From DASZBX01 sp035943635 (GTDB lineage Bacteria; Actinomycetota; Actinomycetes; Streptomycetales; Catenulisporaceae): 64,000 nt of DNA. Below are positions 27,900-36,511 of the stretch, piece after piece. The notes under the pieces were generated by a model. That model had not been told where the DNA came from. It saw nothing but the letters and a program-made list of their open reading frames with translations, and made no database searches. The position numbers were made by a program, and so were the translations under genes. The stretch covers positions 8,784-72,783 of the forward strand of contig DASZBX010000126.1 in assembly GCA_035943635.1 (NCBI GenBank), given 5' to 3'. Within the stretch, counting starts at the first letter, position 1, and the number at the start of each line of letters is the position of its first letter.

Positions 27900-29767
27900 G
27901 CGCCGACGCGCAGACCAGCGGCGGAACGGGTACCGCCGACGCCGACTACGGGATCGACGACGCCTCGCCCGGCTGCCCGGTCGTGCGCGCCTTCGAGCGC
28001 GTCGTGGACGCCGCCCCGGACAGCCCGGCCGTGCTGGTGGCCGACCGCGAGGTGAGCTTCGCCGAGCTCGACGCCCTGGCCAACGCGGTCGCGCTGCGGC
28101 TGCTGGACCAGCCCGGCGGCCCGGACAGCCCGGTCGCGCTGCTGGTCGAAGACCCGGTGCTGATGATCGCGGCGCAGCTCGGCACGCTCAAGGCCGCGCG
28201 CCCCTACGCCGTGGTCAACCCCGGCTTCCCCGCCGCCCAACAGCACAAACTGCTGACCGGCCTGCACGCCGGACAGGTGCTGACGGACCAGAAGTCCGTC
28301 CCGGCCGTCGACGCGACCGTGCTGACCCTGTCCGGCCTCCAGCCGACCACGCAACGGCCGACGAGCACGGTGGCCGTGACCGCGGGCGACCTGGCCTACG
28401 TCCTGTTCACCTCCGGCTCGACCGGCGAACCCAAGGGCGTCGCGCAGAACCGCGCCGACATGATGCAGAACGTGCTGCGCCACGCGCCGCTCGGCATCGG
28501 ACCGGCCGACCGGGTCACCCTGATCAGCTCGGACGGCGTGATCAGCGCCGTGTCGAACCTGTACATCGGCCTGCTCAACGGCGCGGCCGTCGCACCGTAC
28601 TCCTACCGCCGCGACGGCGTGCACGAGATGGTCGACTGGATCGGCGAACTCGGCGTCACCGTGTTCTACGCCTTCCCCTCCTTCCTGCGCCAGGCGGTCG
28701 CGGCCGCCCCCGGCGCGAGCGCAAACTCGGTCCGGCTGACCTACCTCGGCGGCGAACCCGTCCTGCCCAGCGACTTCGCCGCCCTGGCCCGGCTGTTCCC
28801 CAACGCGGTCCGGGCGACCGGGCTCAACTCCACCGAAACCGGCCTGACCAGGCTGTTCCAACTGCCCTCGGGCGAACCGGCGCCGAACCCGGTGCCGCTG
28901 GGCGGCCCGGTCGCCGGCGTGGACACGGTCCTGGGCGAGGACGGCCGGATCGTCATCCGCAGCGCCCACGTCCGCCCGCTGCTGTGGACCCCGGACGGCC
29001 CGGTCGCCCTGACCAAGCCCGCCGACGGCGACGAGACCGAACCGGCGGTGCACGAACTGACCACGGGCGACCGCGGCGCCATCGACCCGGCCGGGCACCT
29101 GGTGCACCTGGGCCGCGCCGACATGATGATCAAGGTGCGCGGTTTCCGGGTCGAACCGACCGAGGTCGAAGCCGCCCTGACCGGGATCCCCGGCGTGGCC
29201 GAGGCCGGCGTGCTGGCCTACGGCGACACGCCCGAGCAGACCGAACTGGCCGCGGTGGTCACCGTGACCGACCCCGCACTCGACCCGGCCGCGATCCGCG
29301 GACACGTCCGCGACCTGCTGCCCCCGGGCATGGTGCCCACCCGGGTGGTCGTGTGCCGCGAACTGCCCCGCACCGCCAACGGCAAGCTGAACCGGCGCGA
29401 ACTGGCGTCCCTGGTCGCGGCCCAGGCCGTCGCCGAGGCCTCGGCCGGCGCGGTTGCGACGCTCGTCGCCGAGCCGACCGTGATCGAGTCGGCCGCGCCC
29501 GCTGCCGCGCCCGCCGCAGCCGCGACCTCCGACACCTACGACCGGCTGCTCGCCATCTGGCGCACGGTGCTGCGGACCACCGAGATCGGCGCCGAGGAGG
29601 ACTTCTTCGTGCTCGGCGGGACGTCGATCTCCGCGCTGAGCGTGATCTCCCGGGTGCGCAAGGAGTTCGGCGTGCCGGTCCGGCTGGCCGTGCTCTTCGA
29701 GACCCCCACGCTCGCGGCTCTGGCCGAGGCCGTCGACGCGTCGAAGGCCGCCGCGGCCTCGGCCTGA
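27896..29767 (+). CDS. phsA: NRPS adenylation-thiolation protein for N-acetyl-demethylphosphinothricin, PhsA-like
   Basis: 623 aa from GTG 27896, the length I recall for PhsA of the phosphinothricin cluster. Motifs: A3 LFTSGSTGEPKGV (about 171-183), A7 TTGDRGAIDP, A8 GRADMMIKVRGFRVEPTEVE, A10 NGKLNRREL, then an Ala-rich linker and a carrier domain DFFVLGGTSISAL with the pantetheine Ser. The A4 region (LISSDGVISAVSN) lacks the FDxS pattern whose Asp binds the substrate amino group, and A5 reads GLNSTETG. This loss suits a substrate whose amine is acetylated. It probably loads the N-acetylated phosphinate starter and hands it to the stand-alone C protein. Confidence 0.88.
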   Translation: MSADAQTSGGTGTADADYGIDDASPGCPVVRAFERVVDAAPDSPAVLVADREVSFAELDALANAVALRLLDQPGGPDSPVALLVEDPVLMIAAQLGTLKAARPYAVVNPGFPAAQQHKLLTGLHAGQVLTDQKSVPAVDATVLTLSGLQPTTQRPTSTVAVTAGDLAYVLFTSGSTGEPKGVAQNRADMMQNVLRHAPLGIGPADRVTLISSDGVISAVSNLYIGLLNGAAVAPYSYRRDGVHEMVDWIGELGVTVFYAFPSFLRQAVAAAPGASANSVRLTYLGGEPVLPSDFAALARLFPNAVRATGLNSTETGLTRLFQLPSGEPAPNPVPLGGPVAGVDTVLGEDGRIVIRSAHVRPLLWTPDGPVALTKPADGDETEPAVHELTTGDRGAIDPAGHLVHLGRADMMIKVRGFRVEPTEVEAALTGIPGVAEAGVLAYGDTPEQTELAAVVTVTDPALDPAAIRGHVRDLLPPGMVPTRVVVCRELPRTANGKLNRRELASLVAAQAVAEASAGAVATLVAEPTVIESAAPAAAPAAAATSDTYDRLLAIWRTVLRTTEIGAEEDFFVLGGTSISALSVISRVRKEFGVPVRLAVLFETPTLAALAEAVDASKAAAASA

Positions 29768-29818
29768 CTAGCATTGCGTACCAAGACAGATCAGTACCCA
29801 GACCCGGAAGCGGTTCCC

Positions 29819-30391
29819 ATGACAGACGACCTCTCCATCCGCCTCACGCGGGAAGCGGACATGCAAGCACACTGCGACATCGTGAACCGCTACATCGAGG
29901 GGACCACGATCAACTTCCGGATGGAGCCGCAGACGCCGCAGGAGTGGTGCGAGGACTGGAAGAAGCTGAGCGACACCCATCCCTGGCTGGTCGCCGAGGA
30001 CGCGGACGGCCTGGTCCTGGGCCTGGCCTACGCCTCGCCGTGGAAGCCGCGGCCGGCGTACGGCTGGTCGGTCGAGACGACGGTCTACGTGCGCGACGGC
30101 CAGCACCGGCGCGGCGTGGGCCGCCGGCTCTACGCCCGGCTGCTGCAGATCCTGGACGCCCAGGGCTACCAGAGCCAGATCGGCGTGATCGCGCTGCCGA
30201 ACGAGTCCAGCGTCGCCCTGCACGAGGCCATGGGCTTCGAACACATCGGGACCCTGCGCAACGTCGGCTTCAAGCACGAGGGCTGGCGCAGCACCGGCCT
30301 GTGGCAGCGCAGCCTGAACCAGGACGGGGCCGCCCCGCCCCGGCTGCTGCCGGTCTCCCTGGCCTACGGCGGCGACGGGGGCGGGGCATGA
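29819..30391 (+). CDS. pat: Phosphinothricin N-acetyltransferase (Pat/Bar)
   Basis: 190 aa from ATG 29819. The text follows the Pat/Bar resistance enzymes closely: EGTTINFRMEPQTPQEW, YPWLVAE-like HPWLVAEDADG, VETTVYVRDGQHRRGVGRRLY (acetyl-CoA loop), IALPNESSVALHEAMGFE and HEGWRSTGLWQR. It acetylates the amino group of demethylphosphinothricin (biosynthetic role) and of phosphinothricin (self-resistance against glutamine synthetase inhibition). It is followed by the deacetylase with an ATGA overlap, so capping and uncapping activities are encoded together. An upstream in-frame ATG at 29774 would add 15 residues without a ribosome site. Confidence 0.95.
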   Translation: MTDDLSIRLTREADMQAHCDIVNRYIEGTTINFRMEPQTPQEWCEDWKKLSDTHPWLVAEDADGLVLGLAYASPWKPRPAYGWSVETTVYVRDGQHRRGVGRRLYARLLQILDAQGYQSQIGVIALPNESSVALHEAMGFEHIGTLRNVGFKHEGWRSTGLWQRSLNQDGAAPPRLLPVSLAYGGDGGGA

Positions 30392-31377
30392 CCGCGGCCG
30401 AAGCGGACCTGGTCCGGGAACTGCTGGAACTGAACCGCGCCAGGCCCGAGATGACGCTGGCACAGCGGCGCGAGCTGTATGAACGGGCCGACGCCGCGTT
30501 CGCCGACCTCGATGGTGACGGTGACGCCGCCGACCCGGCGGCCCAACTGGTCGCCGTCGGCCAGGCCACGGCGCTGTGGGCGCACCGGGCTGCGGACTCC
30601 CGCCCGACCGTGCTCTACCTGCACGGCGGCTCCTACACGATGGGTTCCCCGCGCTCGCACCGGCACCTGGCCAAGGAAGTCGGGATCCAAGCCGCCGCCT
30701 CGGTACTGGTGCTCGACTACCGCCGCCCGCCCGAGCACCCGTTCCCGGCCGCGGTCGACGACGCCATGGCCGCCTACCATCACCTGCGCGAGCAGGGCGT
30801 GCCCGCGGAGCGGATAGCGCTGGCCGGGGACTCGGCCGGGTCGGGCCTCGCGCTGGCCCTGCTGCAACGCCTGCGCGAGCTCGCCGAGCCGCTGCCCGCC
30901 GCCGCGGCCTGCCTGTCCCCGTGGACCGACCTGAGCTGCGGCTTCTCCAGCCACGACACGCTCGCCGAGCGCGACCCGGTCCTGCGCACCGACGACCTGC
31001 GGGCGATGGGCCGGCTCTACCTCGGCGGCGCCGACCCGCACACCCCGCTCGCCTCCCCGGCCTTCGCCGACCTGGCCGGCCTGCCGCCGCTGCTGGTCCA
31101 GGTCGGCACCGAGGAGATCCTGCTCGACGACGCCGTGGTGCTGGCCGACCGGGCCCGGGCGGCCGGAGTCCCGGTCGAGTTCGAACTGTGGCCCGGCATG
31201 TTCCACGTCTGGCACTACTACTTCCCGCTGTTGAGCGAGGGCCGCGAGGCGATCGCGTCGATCGGCCGCTTCATCGCCGCGCACGCCGGCGGCGGCGCGG
31301 CCGTCGCCGTCACGGCTCCGTCGACGTCGATACCGTCTCCGCGGTCTGCAGGTCGCCGCGATCACGCTGGTCCGTGA
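30388..31377 (+). CDS. dea: N-acetyl-phosphinothricin peptide deacetylase (alpha/beta hydrolase)
   Basis: 329 aa. It has the hormone-sensitive-lipase/acetyl-hydrolase layout: oxyanion motif LHGGSY at residues 79-83, nucleophile GDSAGSG with Ser149, then TEEILLDDAVVLAD for the Asp and GMFHVWHYYF for the His. In bialaphos producers Dea/Bah removes the N-acetyl group as the last step and so makes the active antibiotic. The start overlaps the pat stop (ATGA). The last 68 bp overlap the 3' end of the convergent MFS gene, so its tail (ending DHAGP) is encoded antisense to the exporter. Confidence 0.9.
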   Translation: MTAAEADLVRELLELNRARPEMTLAQRRELYERADAAFADLDGDGDAADPAAQLVAVGQATALWAHRAADSRPTVLYLHGGSYTMGSPRSHRHLAKEVGIQAAASVLVLDYRRPPEHPFPAAVDDAMAAYHHLREQGVPAERIALAGDSAGSGLALALLQRLRELAEPLPAAAACLSPWTDLSCGFSSHDTLAERDPVLRTDDLRAMGRLYLGGADPHTPLASPAFADLAGLPPLLVQVGTEEILLDDAVVLADRARAAGVPVEFELWPGMFHVWHYYFPLLSEGREAIASIGRFIAAHAGGGAAVAVTAPSTSIPSPRSAGRRDHAGP

Positions 31378-32635
31378 GCTGCTCCGCGAGCTCCTGCTCC
31401 TCGGCCGCCGCGATCCGGGCCTGGTGCCGTTCGACCGCCGCCACGGCCGGTTCGATCAGCAGTGCGCCCAGGCCGAACAGCGCGGCCAGGAACAGCCAGC
31501 CGTACTCGCGGTGCGCCACGATGGCCGTCATCAGCAGCGGGCCGAGGATGTTCTGCGCCACCGGACCCAGGTTGAACGCGCCGAGGTACTCGGCCCGGCG
31601 CGCCTCCGGGGAGCACTCGAAGGACAGCGCCCAGCCGCCCGCCGACTGCCACAGCTCCCCGGCGGTCAGCGCGACCGCACCGAGCACCAGCGCCGCGAAC
31701 ACGACCACCCGGTCGCCCAGCGGCGCCGCGGCGAACAGCAGGCAGCACACCACCAGGGCCCCGGCGGCCCGGCGCAGGGCCCGCCCGCCGAACCCCGGCT
31801 CGTTGCTCCCGCGCGCGGCCGCGATCTGCAACAGCACGGCCAGGGCGGTGTTGAGCACGAACACGATCGACACCGTCCACTGCGGGGCCCCGGTGGCCAG
31901 CACCCACAGCGGAATCGCGATCGACAGGATCGAGATGTGCAGGGAGAAGAAGCCGTTGAGCATGGCCAGGTTCAGAAACCGCCAGTCCCGGATCCCGGAC
32001 GGGTAACCGCGCCGGGCCGTCGCGGCCTTCGCGGCCCCGGCGGCCACCCGCAGCGAGACCAGCAGCAGCACCGAGGCCAGGAACGTGGCCGCGTTGGCCA
32101 GGAACAGGCTCCGGTAGGCCCAGAGGCTGTGCATGGCGAACACCGGCACGGTGGCCAGCGCGCCGACGGAGTAGCCCACGTTGCGCACCGAGCGCATGAT
32201 CGCCATCGTGGAGACCCGCTCCTCGCCGGTCATCACGGCGCTGACCACGGCCTGGGTCGCCGGCGAGACGGAGCTGGCCGCGATGCTCAGCCCGACCGCC
32301 GCGGCCAGGAAGCCGCCGAAGCCGGTGACGAAGGTGAGCGCGACCAGCATCACGGCCCGCCAGGCCTGCAGGGCCATCAGCACCCGCTTGACCCCGAGCC
32401 GGTCCCCGAGGATGCCGAGCGGGACGGTGGCCGCCAGCCCGGCCAGCCCGGCCAGGGTCAGCCCGAGGCCGACCTCGGCCGCGGACAGCCCGATCCCGCG
32501 GACGAAGAAGAGCACCGAGCCGGACAGGTACAGCCCGGTGCCCAGCGAGTCGGTCATGGTCACCGTGACCAGCTTGCGCCCGGCCGGTGTCGCGGGCAGA
32601 TAAGCGCGTAGGAAGGCTCGACCCTTGATAAGCAA
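31310..32635 (-). CDS. MFS exporter of the cluster
   Basis: 441 aa with about 12 membrane helices. GILGDRLGVKRVLM is the motif A loop after helix 2, and a longer basic loop (KAATARRGYPSGIRDW) separates the two halves. A polar acidic tail ends the protein. It is convergent with dea and divergent from the ATP-grasp gene. The bialaphos cluster also carries an MFS gene beside the deacetylase, so I infer efflux of the deacetylated, toxic peptide or of its acetyl form. The substrate is not visible in the sequence. Confidence 0.85.
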   Translation of the reverse strand: MLIKGRAFLRAYLPATPAGRKLVTVTMTDSLGTGLYLSGSVLFFVRGIGLSAAEVGLGLTLAGLAGLAATVPLGILGDRLGVKRVLMALQAWRAVMLVALTFVTGFGGFLAAAVGLSIAASSVSPATQAVVSAVMTGEERVSTMAIMRSVRNVGYSVGALATVPVFAMHSLWAYRSLFLANAATFLASVLLLVSLRVAAGAAKAATARRGYPSGIRDWRFLNLAMLNGFFSLHISILSIAIPLWVLATGAPQWTVSIVFVLNTALAVLLQIAAARGSNEPGFGGRALRRAAGALVVCCLLFAAAPLGDRVVVFAALVLGAVALTAGELWQSAGGWALSFECSPEARRAEYLGAFNLGPVAQNILGPLLMTAIVAHREYGWLFLAALFGLGALLIEPAVAAVERHQARIAAAEEQELAEQLTDQRDRGDLQTAETVSTSTEP

Positions 32636-32743
32636 TCACCCCAGTGATGTCCGCGAAACAGACAGTTAACAAACCTATGGCAAATTCCTGATGCCCCTTT
32701 GGATACTATCGCAGACGTTGCGCCTGACAACCGGGAGTCACCC
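32636..32743. promoter_or_regulatory. Divergent promoter region, exporter / ATP-grasp gene
   Basis: This 108-bp gap is much richer in A/T than the genes around it, as expected for two back-to-back promoters. TTTGGATACTATCG near 32697-32710 contains a -10-like TACTAT for the + strand. A small dyad, ATCAC/GTGAT at 32635-32648, sits at the exporter start. The ribosome site GGGAG precedes ATG 32744. The promoter assignment is by eye. Confidence 0.4.
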
Positions 32744-35167
32744 ATGCACGAAGTGACCGCGGTCATGGCCGGATTCGGCGCGGGCATCCTCCCGGGCCTG
32801 GACGCGGTGCTGCCGCCGGCCAGTCTGCTGGTGGTCGAGGACCCGGACGTCGCCGCCGCCCGGGATGTACGCACCCGTATGCGCGCGTTCCCCTGCGTCG
32901 CAGGGCTCGTGGAGGCGCCGATCCAGGACGAGGCCGGAGCCGAGGACGTCGCCCGCGCGCTCGAACCGCGACTGCCCGGAACGGTCGCCGCGATCCTGCC
33001 CGGACTGGAATACGGCGTCGTCGGCGCCGCGGCCCTCGCCGAGGCCCGCGGCCTGCCCGGCGCCGGCCTGGCCGCCGCCCGGATCCTGCGCGACAAGGCC
33101 TCGCTGCGCCAGGCCGCGGACCGCGGCGCACTGGCCCAACCGGCCTGGCGCGAGGTCGCCGCCGCGCAGGACGTACGCGACTTCGTCCGCGGCCCGTACG
33201 TCCTGAAACCCGGCAACCGCCAGGCCAGCATCGGCGTGCAGCTACTGGACGAGTCCGACGACATCGACGCGGCCTGGGCCCGGACCGTCGGCACCGTCGA
33301 ACCCCTGATGCTCGCCCCCGGCGCAGCCCCGCCGCGCTACCTGGTCGAATTCCGGCTGCACGGCCCCGAGGTGAGCATCGAAGCACTCGTACACCAGGGC
33401 GACATTCTGTTCTCGAACGTCACCGCCAAAGCGGTGCTGCCGGGCCGACACCCGGTGGAACTCGGCCACACGGTTCCGGCCGCGCTCGACCCCGACGTCA
33501 CAGAACGCTTGAACGCGGCCCTGGCCGTGCTGGTCGCCGCGACCGGCTTCGCCAGCGGAACCCTGCACAGCGAATGGATCCTGGTCGACGGCGTCCCGCA
33601 CCTGGTCGAATGCGCGGGCCGCCTGCCCGGCGACGAGATCGTCCCCCTGATCGACCTGGCCTACGGCGGCAGCCTGGTCGCCGACCTGCTCGCCGTCCTG
33701 TCCGGCCGCCCCCCGACCCGCCCGCCGGCCGCCGGCCGCGGCGCCGCCGTGCACTTCCTGACCGCGCCGTCCGGGCTCATCGTGCGGGTCTCCGGCACGC
33801 AGGCCGCCACGCAGGCCGAGGGAGTGGTCGACCTGAAGGTGACCGTCCAACCCGGGGCCCGGGTCGGCGAGCTGCTCTCCTCCTGGGACCGGGCCGGCCG
33901 GGTCATCGCCACCGGCCCGACCGGCCCCGAGGCCGCCGCGAACGCCGCGGCCGCCGCCAGCCGGATCGAGATCGCGACCAGCCGGGCCGCCATCGTCGAC
34001 ATCGGCGACCCGCGCGGCGAGGCGGACCGCTGGCCGGCCCGCCCCGACGACCCGCGCACGGGCCTGCCCTGGGCCGCCGGGGCCGAGGAGTCGCCCCGTT
34101 TCCTGGGCCTGGCCCGGGACAAGCCGGACGATCAGGCCCCTGTCCCGGCCGAGGACCACGGCCAGGGCCGGTACCGGTACCGGGATTACGAACCCCGCAA
34201 CGACATACCCGGTCCTGCCCTGTGGCTGCGGGACTCCGGCGGCCCGGCGACCCGGATGAACATCGTCGATGTGGTCAGCGGCGCCATGGGTGATGTGCCG
34301 GTGGATGCCGAGAAGCTGGAGGCTGCCCGAGCCGCCTACCCGAAGCAACTGGTCAGCGCCGCAACGGCGTACGGCTCGCCTCTCGTCGTCGCCGATCGAG
34401 GTTGCACGACGGCGGATCTGGAGGCCCTGGTCGCGGGCTTCGTAGGCCGAGCCCGCGAGACGGGCAGCACCCCGGCCTTCCTGCATGTCCCCGAAGGCGA
34501 TCGGCTTCTCGACGTACTCGGGTCGGCGGGCTTCCGCACCGGCGTCACGGACCTGTATCCCATCCTGGACCTGCCCGGAACCAGCCCGGACGACTATCTC
34601 GCGGCCCTGACGAAGAAGCAACGCGGCAACGTACGCACCGAAATCGCCGCCCGCAGCGCCGGGAGCACCGAGACACACATCGGCGAAGACGCGCGCATCC
34701 ACCTGGCCGAGGCGTCGCGCCTGAACGCCACGGCGTACACCCAACGCCGCCAACACGGCGACGTGGAGCGTGCCCAGACGATCTACAGTCGCCTGCTGGA
34801 CACCTGTGGCGACGACTTCATCCTCACCCTGGTCCGCCATGGCGACAGCGGCCGTCCGGTAGCGTCTGCGGTGCTGATCGCCGGGCAGCGGGATCTGCTG
34901 GTTTACAGCGTGGGCCTGGAATTGCCCGACAGCAGGGCCGTAGCAGGCTACTTCAATGCCACCTACTATCTCCCGATCGAATACGCCTACGAACACGGTC
35001 TGACCCGCATCCTGCTGGGTCCCACCAGCCGCCGGACCAAGCAACTGCGCGGCGCCCGCTTCATCCCGCTCTACTCCGCCGTCCCCGCCGACGATGCGCT
35101 GCTAGGGGACCTACTAACCACCGCCGACACCGCACTCAGGTCTGTCCATGCCGCCCTCAATTCCTGA
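32744..35167 (+). CDS. ATP-grasp peptide ligase fused to a GNAT/FemX-like acyltransferase
   Basis: 807 aa from ATG 32744. Residues about 1-445 form an ATP-grasp ligase: GPYVLKPGNRQASIGV is the ATP-binding strand, YLVEFRLHGPEVSIEALV the central motif, and HLVECAGRLPGDEIVPL the metal-binding strand, as in L-amino-acid ligases of the BacD type. After a linker, residues about 500-807 resemble the GNAT/FemX-like family (SPDDYLAALTKKQRGNVRTE, FNATYYLPIEYAYEHGL, GPTSRRTKQLRGARF). Each half can make amide bonds, the second often from aminoacyl-tRNA. The phosphinothricin cluster known to me uses NRPS modules instead, so I infer that this fusion adds the last residue or residues. It overlaps the thioesterase gene by 20 bp. 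Confidence 0.85.
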   Translation: MHEVTAVMAGFGAGILPGLDAVLPPASLLVVEDPDVAAARDVRTRMRAFPCVAGLVEAPIQDEAGAEDVARALEPRLPGTVAAILPGLEYGVVGAAALAEARGLPGAGLAAARILRDKASLRQAADRGALAQPAWREVAAAQDVRDFVRGPYVLKPGNRQASIGVQLLDESDDIDAAWARTVGTVEPLMLAPGAAPPRYLVEFRLHGPEVSIEALVHQGDILFSNVTAKAVLPGRHPVELGHTVPAALDPDVTERLNAALAVLVAATGFASGTLHSEWILVDGVPHLVECAGRLPGDEIVPLIDLAYGGSLVADLLAVLSGRPPTRPPAAGRGAAVHFLTAPSGLIVRVSGTQAATQAEGVVDLKVTVQPGARVGELLSSWDRAGRVIATGPTGPEAAANAAAAASRIEIATSRAAIVDIGDPRGEADRWPARPDDPRTGLPWAAGAEESPRFLGLARDKPDDQAPVPAEDHGQGRYRYRDYEPRNDIPGPALWLRDSGGPATRMNIVDVVSGAMGDVPVDAEKLEAARAAYPKQLVSAATAYGSPLVVADRGCTTADLEALVAGFVGRARETGSTPAFLHVPEGDRLLDVLGSAGFRTGVTDLYPILDLPGTSPDDYLAALTKKQRGNVRTEIAARSAGSTETHIGEDARIHLAEASRLNATAYTQRRQHGDVERAQTIYSRLLDTCGDDFILTLVRHGDSGRPVASAVLIAGQRDLLVYSVGLELPDSRAVAGYFNATYYLPIEYAYEHGLTRILLGPTSRRTKQLRGARFIPLYSAVPADDALLGDLLTTADTALRSVHAALNS

Positions 35168-36053
35168 GCCAGACGCCGCCACTGGCGATACATCCGTCCC
35201 CGCTACTGGCGCCTCTGCCTCCGCAACCGCACCTGCCTCCGCCCCTACCGTTACTGCGACATCCGCCCCTGCCACTCCCACCGAGTCGCCTTCCAACCAC
35301 CCCGACCCGTCCCGCTGGCTACGCACCTACCACAACCCACCCCGAACATCCTTCTCCCTGATCTGCTTCGCCCACGCAGGCGGCAGCGCACCCGCCTTCC
35401 GCCCCTGGGCCGAAATCCTCGCCGGGCAGGCAAATCCGAACTCTGTCAGGCTTCTGTCAGTCCAGTACCCCGGCCGCCTGGACCGCACCCGCGAACCATC
35501 CGCCACCCGGATAGCCGACATCGCCGAACCCCTGGCCGCAATCCTCGCCGACCACCCCGACCCGATAGTCCTCTTCGGCCACAGCATGGGCGCCGTCATA
35601 GCCCACGACGTAGCCGCCACCCTGGAAGCCGCCGACCGCCCACCAGTGGCCCTGGTCATCGCCGGCCGCGAGGCCCCCCACCTGATCACCCAGTCCCAGG
35701 ACCCCGCCACCGACGCCGAACTCCTGGACATGTGCCGAGAACTGGGCGGCGCCCCACCCGAACTGCTCGACGACGAAGAGATGCGAGAACTGATACTCGC
35801 CCCCCTCCGAGCGGATAGCCGGATGCTCCGAACCCACCCGCACACCCCCGCCCGCATGCTGCGCACACCCATCTTCGCCTACTGCGGCACCGAAGACCCC
35901 GGCTGCACTCCCGCCCAAATCGCCGGCTGGAGCGCAGTAACCATCGGCCCATTCCACACCCGCATGCTCCCCGGCGGCCACTTCCTCCCACCGGAAGCCG
36001 TCACCGACATGCTCGACGACATAGCAACGCACGCAACGCCGCTACTCCCATAG
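35148..36053 (+). CDS. Type II thioesterase with Ala/Thr/Pro-rich N-terminal extension
   Basis: 301 aa. Residues about 60-301 are a classical NRPS type II thioesterase: LICFAHAGGSAPAF at the start, the nucleophile FGHSMGAVIAHD, the Asp region CGTEDPGC and GGHFLPPE with the catalytic His. It should clear misprimed acyl groups from the two carrier domains or release the peptide. The first 55 residues are a low-complexity Ala/Thr/Pro/Ser stretch with no ATG or obvious GTG that would skip it, which is unusual. It starts within the 3' end of the ATP-grasp gene and is probably the last cluster gene on this side. Confidence 0.88.
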   Translation: MPPSIPEPDAATGDTSVPATGASASATAPASAPTVTATSAPATPTESPSNHPDPSRWLRTYHNPPRTSFSLICFAHAGGSAPAFRPWAEILAGQANPNSVRLLSVQYPGRLDRTREPSATRIADIAEPLAAILADHPDPIVLFGHSMGAVIAHDVAATLEAADRPPVALVIAGREAPHLITQSQDPATDAELLDMCRELGGAPPELLDDEEMRELILAPLRADSRMLRTHPHTPARMLRTPIFAYCGTEDPGCTPAQIAGWSAVTIGPFHTRMLPGGHFLPPEAVTDMLDDIATHATPLLP

Positions 36054-36077
36054 CCCCACGCGATTCGCACCGCCCGG

Positions 36078-36464
36078 TCAGCGTCCGATCTGGTCCAGGG
36101 GACGGAACCGGGCGGCCGACCACTTGTCGTCCAGGGAGACCAGCGAAACGCCGTGCCAGCCCGCGTCGACCAGGGCCGGCATCAGCGCGTCGCGGCTCAG
36201 GTCCGAGACGCCGCCCTTGCGGTACGCGATCCACACCTTGCCGTCGGACTTGGCCGCCGCAAGGGTCTTGGGCGCGAACTGGTGTAGCTGGGCGCTGTCC
36301 TGGGCGAACAGGACGACCACATCGGCCGTTCCGGTGCCGACCGGCTGCTCGGTCACCGACGGCGGCAGGGTCCCGAGCAGTGCCGCCCGGTCGGCGGGCG
36401 GGTTGATCACCGTGAGCGCGCAACCGGCCTTGATGCCGAGCTTCTCCGCTGCTGTCTTGGCCAT
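36078..36464 (-). CDS. DUF3052 family protein
   Basis: 128 aa from ATG 36464, with GGAGAAGG upstream. It starts AKTAAEKLGIKAGC as DUF3052 proteins do, followed by VVVLFAQDSAQLHQF and KVWIAYRKGGVSDLSRD. The family is small, cytosolic and actinobacterial; function unknown. It is convergent with the thioesterase gene (24 bp between stops) and marks the start of ordinary chromosome. The open frame extends upstream, but the ribosome site settles the start. Confidence 0.8.
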   Translation of the reverse strand: MAKTAAEKLGIKAGCALTVINPPADRAALLGTLPPSVTEQPVGTGTADVVVLFAQDSAQLHQFAPKTLAAAKSDGKVWIAYRKGGVSDLSRDALMPALVDAGWHGVSLVSLDDKWSAARFRPLDQIGR

Positions 36465-36511
36465 CGGGTCCTTCTCCTGCACTGGTTCGACGAGTGTCTC
36501 AGGGTTCAGGC

